A stretch of 64,000 nt of DNA from Dryas octopetala (Eukaryota > Streptophyta > Magnoliopsida > Rosales > Rosaceae), in NCBI GenBank assembly GCA_963921425.1, contig OY992838.1, positions 3,596,001-3,660,000 of the forward strand. The letters are read 5' to 3'. Positions within the stretch are counted from its first letter, which is position 1, and the number at the start of each line of letters is the position of its first letter. Shown in pieces: positions 47,601-61,294 of the stretch. The notes beneath the pieces were generated by a model, which did no database searches, was not told the origin of the DNA, and saw nothing but the letters and a program-made list of their open reading frames with translations. Made by a program: the position numbers and the translations under genes.

Positions 47601-50600
47601 CTCAAAATCCATTTGTGGGACAAGGTTACATTGATATAGGGGATGTGTATGCTAAAAGTAGTCTGTGTCTGGGAGAATCTGTGCCTCAGGGAGAGCTTCT
47701 TCACTTTTTTATTAAGTATAGTAATGCCGTGGACTTGCCAGAGTTGTGTCCTCCACACGTGGTGTTGCAGATAGCATCTTATGAACTGTCAAGTGATCAG
47801 GCTTTTTTGTTGCTTGATTGGATCAGATTACTTCGAACCAACGATTCAACCTTACCTGAAATATTCATTAAAAGCATTCAATACGGAAAATGGATGAAGA
47901 CATACTCAGGTTATTGTTCTCCAAGACAGGCCATTCTTCCAAATGAAACAGGAAAAGCTATTTTTGATATGATGAAGCATGTTCTGCAGGATATCTCCAT
48001 CCTAGACCTGGAATTTTATACGAATCGAATCATTCTTTATCAAGATGAACTGAAATTTCTTGGAGTGGGGATTGGATCAGATGATGTGCAGAGACTGGTT
48101 ACTAATAGCTTTATGTCTCTTGCTTCTCCTGGAATGAGCAAAGAATGCATGTTGTCTTTGCCGACTTTCATTAGTTTCTCTAGAGCAAGAGTTATGGTTG
48201 ATAAGGATTGGTTGGCTCTTATAAGGAGAAGAAGTGGCTGAAGACTCATCAGGGTTATAATGCTCCTAAGGGATCTATTCTCTTCCCATCTGGGATAGAA
48301 GCTGAAACCTGTTTAAGGATTACAAATCTTCCTATTGTTGATGAAGCATTTTATGGAAGAAATTTAGGTTCTTTGTTAGCTGAATTATGGCTACTTGGAG
48401 TTATATATGATATGGAGGAGGTGCAAAAATTAATTGCAGAGAATGTGACTATATCTGAAAATCTGACTTCTATGACTAGTAGTTGCTGTTTGTTGATTCT
48501 TAAATTTATCAGACGCATGGGGTCTGGAGCTGCTGGCTTGATTAATAGGATTACATGTCAACCTTGGATAAAGACAAATTTTGGTTTTAAATGCCCTTCA
48601 GAAACTGTTCTTCCTGATCCTAGATGGAGTTCTTTGTTGAGTGTTCTTCAGGTCCCTGCTATAGATGAATTGTATTATGGGAATGAAATTATGCATTTCA
48701 TTGATGAATCGAATGCAATAGGAGTGGCGGTTGATACTTCTAGATCAACCGAGATGATTGGTGCTCAGTTTAATTCTCTACTTTCTTCTTCGAGCTTGTC
48801 TCCTGCCAATGTGATGGCACTGTTAGGTTGCATCCGAGAACTGAGTCAAACAATGTCGTTACAGTGCTCTGAACTGAAGTGGTTGAAAATACGCCATGGC
48901 TACAAGACTCCTAGTGAATCAATTATTTTCAGTTCTAAATGGGGATCAATCTCGTTGTTTGTTGATCTTCCTCTCATAGATGATGTGTATTATGGTATTG
49001 GCATATATAAGTTCAGGGATGAACTCCAGACGTTGGGTGTCATCACAGATTTTGAAGGAGGAGCTCCCTTTGTAGCTAAAGAACTCTCCAGCCCTATTGA
49101 AGATGAACTACTTACTGCAGACGGTTTTATATCATTGCTAGAGTGCATCAAGTCTCTGATGTCAAGCCGTCCAGATGAGCCTTTACTGGGTGACTTTCTC
49201 AAGAACATTGCACATAGCAGGTGTTTGAAGACCAGGAATGGTTACAAAATGCCAGAAGAATGTATTCTGTTTGATCCGGCCTGGGAAAGTATTCTGAAGA
49301 ATGCACCAATCATTGATGAAAAGTTTTACGGAACTGACATTTCTGTATTCAAGGATCAGTTAAGAGGTATTGGCGTGAAGGATTTATACAGAGACATCTT
49401 TAATAACAAGGATTTATACCTTCCTCATTGAGTTCCACAGGTGTCCAGAAGTGCTAGATAAATACAACTCACAGGTCTGGGTACCTAACCCAAAGGGCAC
49501 AGGTGTATGGGTTAATTCTCAGGATTGTGTACTTCATGATAGGAAAAATCTGTTTGTCTCCCGCTTGTTTAGTCTTGAGAAGTTTTACAAGAAAAAGCTC
49601 CTGCCCATTTTTTCTTCTGCCTTTGGAGTTGCTGAAAATCCTTCAATCAATGATTACTTGCAGCTATGGAACAGTTGGGCCTTGACGGGTAATGACAAAG
49701 TGACTTTGGAAGAATGTAGCTCCTTTTTGGAATATGTTGTAGACAATTGGAATCCAGAATTAGAAGATACTCTAAAGAAAAACTTGACTAAACTACCCGC
49801 CACAATGTCCATGGCTGAGGAAATATATCTTATCAGCAGGGATGAAGTATTCATTGCTGATGACTTGCAACTAAAGAAAATGTTCTCCAGCTTTGACAAG
49901 GTTCCTATGTTTGTGTGGTTTCCCAAGAGCAACAGCTTGTTTTCTGTTCCTCCTAGAAGACTTCATGAAATTTATGGCTTACTTGGAGTTAGAAATCTTT
50001 CTGAGTCAGTTGAGTGCAATGTGAATGGCATACTATCATTAGAGCATTGGGAAAAAGTCGATTGGAAAAATGGATTGATTGGGAGGGGCTTAATCAAAAT
50101 TATTTTGAGTTTTCTTTCTGGTCCTCAGGTGAATATGCCATTGAAAGAGAGACACAAGGCTGCAAAATTGATAGTTGCTCTGTCAGTGTATAAGAGTGAC
50201 AAACCAATTCAAGTCTGCTACCGACTAATGACATCTGTGAGTACAACAGTAGAAGTAGAAAAACTAAAGCTGGTTCTTTGGGAGAAAAATTCTAGGCGTT
50301 TGCTCATTGATAAATCAGGGTATGAGGGTGGAAAAGCTGATCTAGAATTTGTTTCTTCTTTTGCTGATGAACTTGCTCTAGGACTCTTAGCACAGGCAAG
50401 ACCTACTGCAACAAATGCATTGAGCAAGATTATCCAATTCGGATTTATGTTTGATTTTAAAGAGAATGAAGTGGATTTTTTGCTCATGAAAGAAAATCTA
50501 GAGTTATTTGAGGAGGATGAGCAGTTTCTTGATGCTAGCTGCATTCCTCTCGTCAGGAGAACCTGCTCGTGTTTATGGAAAGCGTTCATCTCAGAAGTCA

Positions 50601-50657
50601 GAGCAACTAGGAGGCCCTTCCACACCAATGCCTTCATGCAAGAAGCGGCGTCGTTGA
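44602..50657 (+). pseudogene. Near full-length broken copy B of the NO VEIN/sacsin-like GHKL ATPase gene
   Basis: Same three-exon plan as copy A: exon 1 44602 to about 44790 (start METERSN-like ATG at 44602), exon 2 from 44900, exon 3 from 45878. Damage seen relative to copy A: a deletion at the end of exon 2 that brings in TGA at 45092-45094 and removes the FIGEKG part of the ATP-lid motif; a two-base loss near 45893 just after the exon 3 acceptor; TAA at 46334-46336; TGA at 47009-47011; a one-base loss near 48225; a deletion of several tens of bases near 49380-49400; and a diverged frame after about 50530. Between breaks, long stretches remain open and very similar to A. The G1 element reads VFDNEVGF. 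It could still be transcribed, but cannot encode the family protein. Confidence 0.9.
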
Positions 50658-53600
50658 TAAAGGGGCATTCATCCTGGCTCTTTATTTTTGTTCATGACTT
50701 GAATTACCAGGACCATGAAGTTTATTTTGATGTTAAGACCAACAAAACAGTAGTTTATTTTGGGAATGTGATGGATTTTGGTTAATCTTCATGTATGCAG
50801 TTTGGGCCTATCTAGAGAGTGCAATTCACTTTCCCTTAATCAATTCTGTTAAGACTTGGGACACAAGGCTAGTGCACACTGCTGAATCTGTTATTTTCAT
50901 TTTTTAAAATGGGGTGCTGAATTTGTTATTCAACTTAATTGATTTGTGATTGTGAATTCTCATTTAAACTCAAGTTTGTTCCATAATAACTAATAAGTGC
51001 ACTACCCTTTGAATAAGGTTATGACATCTGCTGATGTGTTAAGCAAATACAAGGTAGATGGAATACATGGGGAGGTATTGAAATTTTAGTTGATATATAA
51101 AGGAATCAACTATCAACTGGCCTGGAGTCAACAACTTTGAACGTCACAATTAATTAATGTTGACCCACAAAAAGGAAAGTGGAATTTAGTTTGGCCATTC
51201 ATGACGTCCGTACGAAACTAAACCCCAAAGTACTAGTGCTTGTGTGTACGTAATGCACTCACTAATTTTGATTAGGGTTGGAATGTGATGAAAACAAAAG
51301 AAACTAAGCTCGAGCGTTACCAGAGGGACCTTCCTCTAACATGGACTCTAGCTTGAATTAACCAAACATGTAATCGTACGTGTAAAAGGGGTACGTTGAC
51401 AAATTTGTTTGAAAAACATACATTATGAGAAAAGAGATTAATTTGCAGGTTTATATATATAAAAGTTGCGTGGAGATACAGCTAACTTGGTCACCGTGCC
51501 TGTGCGCTTATGTGCATCAAATTAATTAAAATATAGATGCTTTTGTTCATGTCAAACAGAGAAAAGCTAATAAAGCCTGGAGAAGGAAGAAGTTGCCTTG
51601 AGCTAGGCAGCTAGCTAGCTGTACTGAATTAATGTGGAACAAGATTGTCAAAAAAATAGTACTACTCAATATGGTTCAAACATGTAGGTCCACTGATTGG
51701 AAATTATGTCATCTACACAGAGAAACAGATATTTGTTGATCGTGACTTATTAAACACACTTTGTCCTTGTATGTATACATATACGCACAAAAAATCTACT
51801 TAATTTGTTATATATGATATTAATTGTATATATTGTTATAAATGTTCGTTATTAATTGTTACTTTGTTAGCTAGTGGGAGTCTTGACAACCTTTTCTATT
51901 TGTGTTTCCATAAAATTTCATACTGTTTTGCAGAGTTTTCCCTGATATGCATTTCAAATTCTATGCACTTTTAACAAATTAAACATAACATGCATTCATC
52001 ACTAATATATGGTTCACATTTTGCTTAAAATTAGTAAAAATTCTAAAGATAAGAGAGGTGATACTCGTTCTCTCGTATCTATTCGTTGCGTAAGTTATTT
52101 ATATGATAAGTTGATTATAATACGATGTTTTAAAAATTTTCTCGAAAATAAACATTATTTGTAATAAATATTGCAGTTTTTAGGCTAAAAGAAAAACTAA
52201 TTGACCTCTTCGATCTAGTCTCTCAAATTAAAAGAAACTGATGTACGTCATTTGGGTAGTCATAAATGAGATGAGCAGACCAGCAAAGGTCAAGTAAGTG
52301 ACGCCGGTGATTTAACACTCAATTGGCCCCTACCAACTTCAGTATATACATTGGACCTTGATAATGTCTTAACCACGTATACGTTGATGTTTGCTTTGCT
52401 CTCCATTTACAATTACCCTTTTTTCTTTTCTTTTTTTGTGGTCAAATTACCCTTTTTTCTTCCTCATTTAATTTTGCCATGCCCGTTGACTGCTAGTTTG
52501 TATGTATGCATGCCAATTATATGATAAAGAGGGTTTGTAGAATGCATACCTATGAAGGATAGATCTTAAATTTGATTTTGTTTGTAACTTTAGGGATATA
52601 TAATACATGAAATTGACGCACTGAAAAAGCGAAAATGAATTTCAAGAATTGTAGCGACATGCGTATTCTGATTTGATGTCATGCATGGCATCATCATTCA
52701 TCACTCACTGAAAATTACATATAAAACCGTATGTACGTACCAATTCAATTTGGTCAAGAAATCCAATGGCCAAAAAAAGATTTGGTCAAGAAATCAGCAC
52801 ATGCTTGCTTTTGTAATTCCACGTGGCACTGTGGCAGGTTGCACCACACATAAAGATAGCCGCATGGTCGCGGGCACTGACAGTGAGAAGTGAGAAGTAT
52901 TTATCCTCTATGCATATATGCATGTGAGCTCTATGGAAACCAGTAGTTTCTGGGAACGAAGTAACTATCAATATCATTATATATATCATTAAATTTGGTT
53001 TCTCTCTGTCTTGAAATCTTCTTCTCTTGTTGGCCATTTGGTCACCTACCAAAAAGGAACAACACTAATTTCCACTCTCTTTCAATCTTTGCTAACGGCT
53101 TGTCCTTTTGCTTCTACAACTCCCGCGCGCCTAGAGTCTAGAGTCTAGACCTATATATATATCCACATAAATGTTGATGTATGTAACCATCGTATACATT
53201 ACATTTCAAAATAACGTGTGTGGGTAGGTATATACAGTACATTGTATTAAAGCGTACAACGTTGTTTTAAGATTTAGAGTTTTATACTATTTACGTTTTA
53301 TATTGAAAAAGGATTACATAAAAGCTTGAAACAACATTGTAAATTTTAGTCATAAACACAATATTATAAATAGAAAAATATAAGCAAGAATCATAAATAA
53401 TGTATGATGTAAATAACATAAAAATGAAACTTACAACCTCTTCCAACAAAATGAATAAATATACCATTAAATTAATTTAGAAAGTATGAAAGTTGTGATA
53501 CGGTTAAAATAATATCAAGGTAGTATTAGATAGGGCAACAAGTTCAACACAAATGTATTAATTATATATTATATATGGGGCTATTATAAAAATGTGGAAA

Positions 53601-53924
53601 TTATATTAATATTGTCTGTGGGCAGAAGATAGTGAGAATCTGGTTGAAGTTGTAGTTCCAAGAAATTAAAAGAATGAGCAGCCCCTGAATCCCTGATGAT
53701 ATAAATAAAATGATTCTGGACTAATTAGAAAGACAAGAAGAAAATCCTCCCTCTCCCATTCATCCATTCTGGCACACACCCCTTTTCCCCCAATTTTCTA
53801 TACAAACAAACACACTTCCTTTTTGCCACACCCTTTTTATATTCCACAATTGGCCCCCTTCCAGGAGCCATGGTTATCCCTTTTCATCACACCATTGAAT
53901 TATATATATTTAATTAATGATTAA

Positions 53925-53980
<56 letters not shown>

Positions 53981-54074
53981 AGTTGTTAATATTGTGGATT
54001 GATTGATTGATTGTTTATGCCATAGAAACAATTAAGCTAGGTAGAGCTCAAGCTAATTCCAAGAAAGCAGAAAC
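50658..54074. other. Intergenic region and MYB promoter
   Basis: First about 100 bp: the former 3' UTR of copy B. The rest is AT-rich with no supported gene. The last 250 bp hold a pyrimidine-rich tract and a long TC microsatellite that probably belong to the 5' leader of the MYB gene. Confidence 0.55.
53929..53972. repeat. (TC)22 microsatellite before the MYB start
   Basis: An uninterrupted TC run about 100 bp upstream of the MYB ATG; CT-rich leaders are common in plant genes. Confidence 0.96.
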
Positions 54075-55569
54075 ATGGGAAGAGCTCCTTGCTGTGACAA
54101 GGCCAACGTGAAGAGAGGGCCATGGTCTCCTGAAGAAGATGCCAAGCTCAAGTCATACATCGAAAAGCATGGCACCGGTGGTAACTGGATCGCTTTGCCT
54201 CAAAAGATCGGTACATATATATATATTCTTCTTCTTCCTCTAGTGTCATAGTTATTATCAAATTAAAGGTTAGGGATGGAACTGGCTAGCTAGTTATATC
54301 GATCTTACATGTTAATTATGTACGTATCCATTTGTAATTGTGAATTTGTGATGAATAATTAGGGCTTAAGAGATGTGGGAAGAGCTGCCGGCTTAGATGG
54401 TTAAATTATCTCCGCCCAAACATCAAACATGGAGGCTTTTCTGAAGAGGAAGACAACATCATTTGCAGCCTCTATATAAGTATTGGAAGCAGGTACACAT
54501 ACATATCCATCCTCGATTCACGTTAATTAATTCATGTAATTACAATTTTTTAGCTAGCTACCTATATATCTTGCTAGGTAAGGAAGGATCATATATATAA
54601 ATTAATTGTTTCAGTGCGCACATATGCCCTATAATAATCCATATATATGGGCCTAGCTAGCTAATTAATTGTTTTCCTTGGGTATATGCACGTAGGTGGT
54701 CTATAATTGCAGCACAACTCCCAGGAAGAACTGATAATGATATTAAGAACTACTGGAACACAAGGCTGAAGAAGAAGCTTCTGGGTAAGCACCGCAAGGA
54801 ACAGCAGGCGGCTCGTAGGACAGGCGGTGGTGGCGGCCTAATTAAAAGAGGGAGTACTAGTAGTAGTGGGGATAGTTCTATTCTTCCAGCAGCTGCAGAT
54901 GATGGCAATAATAACCAAAACCCTTACTGGCCAGAGCTGCCAGTACTGCTCGCACCATTACCTAATAATTTCTCAAACCAACAAGAGCCCTCTTTTAACG
55001 ACCACGCATCCATCAGAAAATTACTCATCAAGCTTGGAGGGAGATTCAATTCAGATGATCATCATCATCACAATATTGATCAACAGCAGCCTCCTATCCA
55101 AGATAATATTAGTCTTCAATTCCCAGTTGATATTCTTCCCAGCTCCTCGCAACAAATTTATCATCAACAGCAGTCTTCTGGTCCCATGGCCCTGACCAAC
55201 ATCAGTCCTCATGAATTTGCACAAACCCATTACAGCGTCAGCGGTATTACAGAGGGAGGTGGTGGTATGCACAATATGTTTCAAGGGCAAAGTAGTAATT
55301 GTCATCTGCTGAATGAGCTTAAGGACATGGTGTACAACAACCCAAAGAGATTGGAGGGGCTTGACTTCTTGTACGGAGAAGACTTGATGTTGATGAATGA
55401 GAGAATTAACAGTACAACTTATGGAGAAAGTATTGGGTGGGGTGAGATGCTGGTTTGTCCTCCTGTGGCCACTGCCTCAGACGACTATGATCAATGCATG
55501 CAGCGAATGATGCCCCAACCACAAGAATGTGGTTTCAACGGCTTGATCACTTATCCTGGCGTGCAATAA
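54075..55569 (+). CDS. R2R3-MYB transcription factor (RAX/MYB36/MYB87 group)
   Basis: Three exons: 54075-54210, 54363-54492, 54696-55569; 379 residues. The N-terminus [17 protein letters not shown] is typical of R2R3-MYBs. R2 spans about 14-61 (W-x19-W-x18-W type spacing, [19 protein letters not shown]) and R3 about 67-112, with [20 protein letters not shown] and [15 protein letters not shown]. Both introns are at the standard positions (after QKIG and after IGSR). The R3 sequence and the [12 protein letters not shown] tail place it in subgroup 14 with MYB36, MYB87 and the RAX proteins. The rest is low-complexity (Gly, Ser, Gln, His runs) with acidic C-terminal stretches that fit an activation domain. 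Family members control axillary meristem initiation (RAX) or root endodermal differentiation (MYB36); which applies here is not decidable. Confidence 0.95.
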
Positions 55570-56247
55570 TCTGATCGTCCAACATCTTGATCTGTACATT
55601 AATTGTAATAATATAGAGATTTGGTAGCAACAGGCATTAAGAAGTTAAAACCCTAGCTAATAAACCCCATTCACTGATTAATATGTCTGTTTTTTCCATG
55701 ATTGTGCTATTAATTAATGGTTACTATATATATTATATATATAATTTATTTAATTAGCTACTATATGTGATGTGTGCTGATCGATTGAGAGCTAGCTAGC
55801 TACTCCTTTTTACTGTAATTTTTTCGGACTGAATTTCTTTGTTAATGTTGAATTAGGAGATTTTGGAGCTGCTTCAAGCTATTGCCCTATATTTGGCAAT
55901 AGCTAGTACTTGGTACAAATTTGATTCATCAACTCCAGCTTTTGATCTCATTGAAAGAGCATGTTTCGGTGTCTTTTGTTTCTGTTGATTAAGGCGGGGG
56001 AGATCAGCAGTTCTTGAAACAAATTTACAAAAAGAAAAAGGGTATGTTTTTTTTTTGCAAGCATTTATTAATATTTATGTTGGTCACAACTCACAATGTT
56101 CATTCGAAACCCTGACAGGGATTAAGGCACCTAGTTTCTTGGAACACATGTTTCTGATCATTAAGCTTTAAAAATGGTATATATATGGAACATGCTTCCA
56201 AGATTTTATATATAGTAAGGCTCACAAATCAATGTCATCTGTTTATG

Positions 56248-56249
<2 letters not shown>

Positions 56250-56285
<36 letters not shown>
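56250..56285. repeat. (GA)n microsatellite
   Basis: An uninterrupted run of about 18 GA dinucleotides. Confidence 0.95.
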
Positions 56286-56288
<3 letters not shown>

Positions 56289-57749
56289 GAGTTAAATTTT
56301 GTAAACTAAGTAATTGTGGTTAATTATATGTTCATCATTTGTCATATGGACATTATATATAAGAATTTTCAAGTTAAAAGATATGCTTTAATTTAATATT
56401 TTATCTATATTATCTATATGAAAAAACATTCTGATTTGGTACTTAAAGTCAATTAACTCTGTTTTTTTTTTTTTTTTTGTTCTGAAACTGCTAGCTAGTT
56501 CTTCAAATAAACTTTAATACTTCATATAAATATATATATATATATATTTATGAAATTGTAATATTAATCAGAAAGGAAAATGTAATTACTACATGCAAAG
56601 ATGAAATATGTACTACGTTCGAATTAATGTCCCATGGATGATGCATATTGAAAAATTTTATTATAGTTGAGTTTGCTTCATCACGCACTAAAGTCACAGG
56701 GATATTTTCGTGTCAATTCGTTGATACACATATATATGCTTACGATTTCACAATGTTTTGCAAGAAATGAAGCTCTAATTTCCATTCACAGATCGATATC
56801 ATATATTTCTAACTTTCTTGAATATTTCAAGTAAAATTAACGTCTTTAATTGTCTGTATAAATTGCATATATATATATATATATATATCATCGTTAAAAT
56901 TTCTATTTTTGACTAAATTAATAATTCATGTTAGATTTAAAAATTTAATATTCGTACTACCCTAAGGCTAAGACTCTGAAGTGGTGAAACTCTATATATA
57001 TAGTACGTGACTATTGGGAGAATTGTGTGATCTAATATATATGTACACATTTCTACCAAAGGTCACTTTATATTTATATATATAGGAGAATGGTCCCCTC
57101 CATATATACAATGCATTCAGCCATATACCTAGATAGGTAGCTCGTACGTACGCAAATGTATAGCCGGTCAACAATTAATGTTGTCTTAAAGAACAATTCA
57201 TCTTCTATTTAATTACCTGTTAAATATTTTCTTAATTATATTCATTCGCACACAGAAGCAGATATATATACATCGACCAAAGCCACGTACAGTAGCTTTG
57301 ATCTGCAGTTTGAAGTTTGCATGATCGAGATCGAACAAGCTTGAGTGGCCTGCTGAGATATCTCACATTGATATATGTCTGCATAAGAGAGAATGAGGTG
57401 GCATGACATCACAAAGGATATATCATAAACAAATTTTGGCCTTTTGATCAATTCTTTAGCTGATGAGATGGATCGATGACCTTTTTGAGTACTATATATA
57501 AATTTTGAAATGACAGGTGTCAATAAGCTCGATACCGATTGATACCTAACAATTAAGCACCATTATATATGTAATAACTATCAATTCTAGTCAATAGAGT
57601 TGCATGTGCTAGCTTTCTGGTATGAGCCATATATGGATGTCAATTGTATTTGTTTCAACTTCAATCAATATCATATAACAATACATTCTCTTTTTGGATG
57701 ATCGACTACAGGCAGCAGCTGGCAGATCGATGTTAATTTGCAAATATAG

Positions 57750-57781
<32 letters not shown>

Positions 57782-60244
57782 CGATTATTATTTAACTGCC
57801 ACAATTTTTTTATTACTTCCAGGCTCCAACTCTTGACTCTTGTTAACCAACTAATTAAGCTTCCTTAATTTCTACTTTTCCAAATTCAACCACATTTTTC
57901 TTGCTTCTGCCAACATATTAGGATTCAAATGCATATAAAATTCATAATCAGATTTAGTTGATGATCGTCTTCTCCCCAAAGTTGACTAATTAAGCTCTAG
58001 TTTATATGTAAATTGAGCTGTCTTCCTTCTGTGAGACTAATTATTACCAGATTTTTTTGTGTGCACATACATATAAGTCAAGATAGCATCTGCATGCTAC
58101 GCCTAACCTAAGGCAGCCTTTGTAATTAGGACTTGATTTGTTAATTATGTTCATGGAAAGGTCAAAGAAGTACATTATCTTATGGACTCATTTATCTCTT
58201 GGCTGACTACAAGTACAAAAGTACTGGATTACAGTTGTAAATTGTAACATTTGGACTAAAATATTTATTTTCTGTTATGACATTGCAAATTTGCAATTAA
58301 TGTTTGGTGAGCCATATATATATGGTCTTGCTTTGTTAGAATATATCGGTTGACGAATTTTGAAATGGGTAGCTGCTTCATCAAGCTAGCTAGCTAGCAA
58401 TTCAATATGTTGGTCCCATTAACTAGATCGAGTACGTACCAACTCTCAAATTCATAGTGTGTAAAATAAGCTAGCTATAGCCTATAGCTAGCAATATTCA
58501 ACAAGGTGTAAAATAAGATATTGTAACTAAAATAGGTCGTTGTAACTAAAAATAGGTTGTACGTTCTCCCATTTTTAAGTATTAAAATTAAACATCATAA
58601 TTGTCAGTTCACATTCTAATGGCTTAATTAAGTTCTTGGAATTAATAATCAAAAGCTCATAAGTGGGATATCTAAAACCTATATATATATATACCATAAG
58701 ATATATAGTCTATCTGTCTGGCTTGTAGTATAGTATATTACAATATTGTTAATTAAGCATATATATAGTGGACATACACAAAGTCCAGCAAACAAATTAA
58801 GGAGATAGACATTAACAGTTCTGATGAAGCTAGGCATATGTGAATTTAAAATAAGCCTATATATTATATATATATATATATATATAGAGATGGATCCAAT
58901 CTCTTCCTGTAAAGTAACAAGGAATATCCCCCACGAAGAAGAAACAGAAGAGAAAAGTCCTGAAAGAAAAAACCAAGATATGAAATTTGACTTATTAATT
59001 GTAAGTGGCAGTGGCATAGAATTCTTGTGAACTTGATGACGATACCATAATAAACACCAGAAACATCGGTGATTGAGGCCTAAAGAGAGCCTCCTAGCAG
59101 TGACAATAGCCAAAGGACACGACTTCTGTCACTGCTTTTTCATTTTATAATCAAGTAATCAACCCCTTGTTCATATTTAAATGCAAACATATATATATCA
59201 TTCATTCAAAATTAATTACCTACACTAAATATTAATTATATATTTATTTGAATAATACATGACTATGACACTCACTAACATGAATAATTCTAACGATTTG
59301 TCTTGTTAATGTTGGACCTGACAGACAAAAGTATATTTATAGTTTTCTATTATGAAAATTAATTAATGAATTCGATCGGATGATCAGAATAATATCATCA
59401 CAAAGGTACACTACTGCACAGTACTGCAGATGGGTTGGATATATACTCTAATTCAAATTATATATACCATTCACGAGGTGAAGGCTGATGAATTAAGTAT
59501 AAGTGAGCTTAATTAGCCGCCGAGGGTGCTCTTTCATTGGTTTTCAAAACTAGGATAAGAATAGAAGATGATGACAGTAACTTAGAAAAATTGGAGTGTG
59601 AAATAAGCCACCCTTTGGACCTTGGCTATGGGTGTGGCGAAAACTAAATATTACCTATACACTCATGCTCTAGTCGTGTCTAGTAATTGTCTAGCGTGAT
59701 ATCAGAACTATAGCTGTAGAGAATTCGAAGTTTAAAACCTTCACCATTCATCATCGCACCTAATTATTTGTATTTATATGTCTCTTTTGCTTTTGGTCTA
59801 AGGGATTGCCTAACACGTACACCCTCAACATACTTATTAATCACCTATTGGTCCAATAATACTTACTTCATCCGACTGAGATTTTTTTTTTTTGGCCAAC
59901 ATCCGACTGAGATTTTGATCAATCTTTTGTATATATCAATCCGTACAATTTTATTTCTTTTTCATCTTTATATATTATTAGGTTTTCCCCTTTTTTATGT
60001 TTTCTTTTAAACGACTTACTTATTATGGGTATATATATCTTAGTAATTATCTCTCTCCATCATGTATAGACAAAGCAATAAGAGTAAGTTGAGTAACCTA
60101 TCTTACATGAAAGTTTTTCTTGTTGGTTGACTTTTAGGTGAATTTTCCTGTTGGGCCGATGAGGGAAGAATCAGTATTGTATAAGTATGTTGATTAGCAA
60201 ATCGTTACCTTCTTGTTGTATGACAAGGCCTAGTACATTTATCT

Positions 60245-60376
60245 TGGGCCCAAACTCCTTAAACCTTGACCAGCCTGGCCCAAACTCCTTAAACCTTCAA
60301 AAAGCCAGTGAATTTTGCGTTGAGAATATCGTGGGAAATAGGTGAAAATGGCCAAATTGACATCAGCTAAACCCTA
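60245..60376 (+). promoter_or_regulatory. Site II and telo-box promoter with a duplicated 21-bp block
   Basis: The same 21-bp block (GGCCCAAACTCC... ending AAACCTT) occurs at 60247-60267 and 60277-60297, a 30-bp repeat period. The first copy overlaps TGGGCC (60245-60250), a site II element. A telo-box AAACCCTA lies at 60369-60376, about 55 bp before the start codon. Site II plus telo-box is a known arrangement in plant promoters of growth-linked and organelle-biogenesis genes, which fits the downstream gene. Confidence 0.65.
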
Positions 60377-60428
60377 GAGAATGAGCAGAAAACGCAGGTG
60401 ATAAAGAGGACAAAGCCAGATAGCGTCA

Positions 60429-61294
60429 ATGGCGATTCCGGCGTCTATTCTGTCGACGTCGTCTTCAACTCTCAAATTTCCGGTACCCTCTCTCTCTCTC
60501 TCTCTCTCTCCCAAAATTCCAACTACTCGAATTTTGAAATTATAGGTAACTCACCTGAAAGCCACTAATTTATATCTAATGGATAGGATCTCATATATGG
60601 ATAATTGATTGGTTACTCCATTCTTTAATTCTCTATTTTCTTCTTCTTTCTTTTGTTCTTTCAGATTAATCTGTTTAAAGAAAAACCCTTTCGACCCCAA
60701 AGGTGCTTCTTGCCACGTGTCCCTCAGCAATCCTTCCCCTGTATGAAAGTAGTGTCAATGACCCAGTTTGGTGAACCAAACAATAAAAGTAAGCTGAGGC
60801 TGCAAATCAGTGTTGTGAAGGAGAAGCTGTGGGAAGCCATCCCTGTCCCAGTTCAGGACCTTCCATGGAAGAAAGCAGCAAATACACTGCTGGAGCGGCT
60901 GCTTTTTCTTGGGCAGAAAGCATTGATATGGTCCCTTATTGCTTTCTGCGTCCTCAGCTTTTTATCAGATATCATATATTCCATCTCCAGGAACAGGGAA
61001 TTGGTGATACCCTTTGGTCTCTTTGTTGGCTGCTTTGTAACTGACATTTTGAGAGAGGCATTGCAACAAGTGCTTCCCAGCTCACAAGGGAATGGATTCG
61101 AAAAGCACTTTTTTGCTATCAGCTGCTTCTTTGTTGCTGTGAAGTTTGTCTCTGCTGGTCTCCCAATACAGGCACGGGTGTTTCTTCTGCATGTTGCAAA
61201 CGGCGGATTCATGCAAGTTTTGTGGCTCTGGAGAGGTCTGTTGAAAAAAAGAGATGAAGGAGATGCTTCATTGGCCATGGATGTGGAATCTTAG
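60429..61294 (+). CDS. Plant membrane protein of unknown function, probably plastid-targeted
   Basis: Two exons: 60429-60482 and 60665-61294; 227 residues. The N-terminus MAIPASILSTSSSTLKFP is rich in Ser/Thr without acidic residues, like a chloroplast transit peptide. After a soluble stretch with a positively charged segment come three hydrophobic segments that probably span a membrane: about ALIWSLIAFCVLSFLSDII, LVIPFGLFVGCFVTDIL and FFAISCFFVAVKFVSAGL. The C-terminus LLKKRDEGDASLAMDVES is polar. I do not recognise the family by name. The intron contains a TC microsatellite right after the donor. Translation starts at the first ATG downstream of the telo-box. Confidence 0.85.

Larger units (their letters stand above)
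55570..60428. other. Long intergenic region without supported genes
   Basis: Nearly 5 kb of AT-rich DNA with (TA)n and (AG)n microsatellites, a T homopolymer of about 25 bases near 57750 and many AGCTAGCT strings. Short open frames (for example on the minus strand at 58679-59113) are translations of (TA)n runs and have no recognisable domain. Confidence 0.6.

Noticed and set aside
45872..50785. Copy B read as several separate short genes
   Set aside because: Each open stretch continues the homology to one single exon of copy A, and the breaks are nonsense codons or small indels, so one pseudogene is the simpler reading.
58679..59113. 144-residue minus-strand frame with a YIYIYIYI run
   Set aside because: Translation of a (TA)n run; flanks show no conserved protein features.
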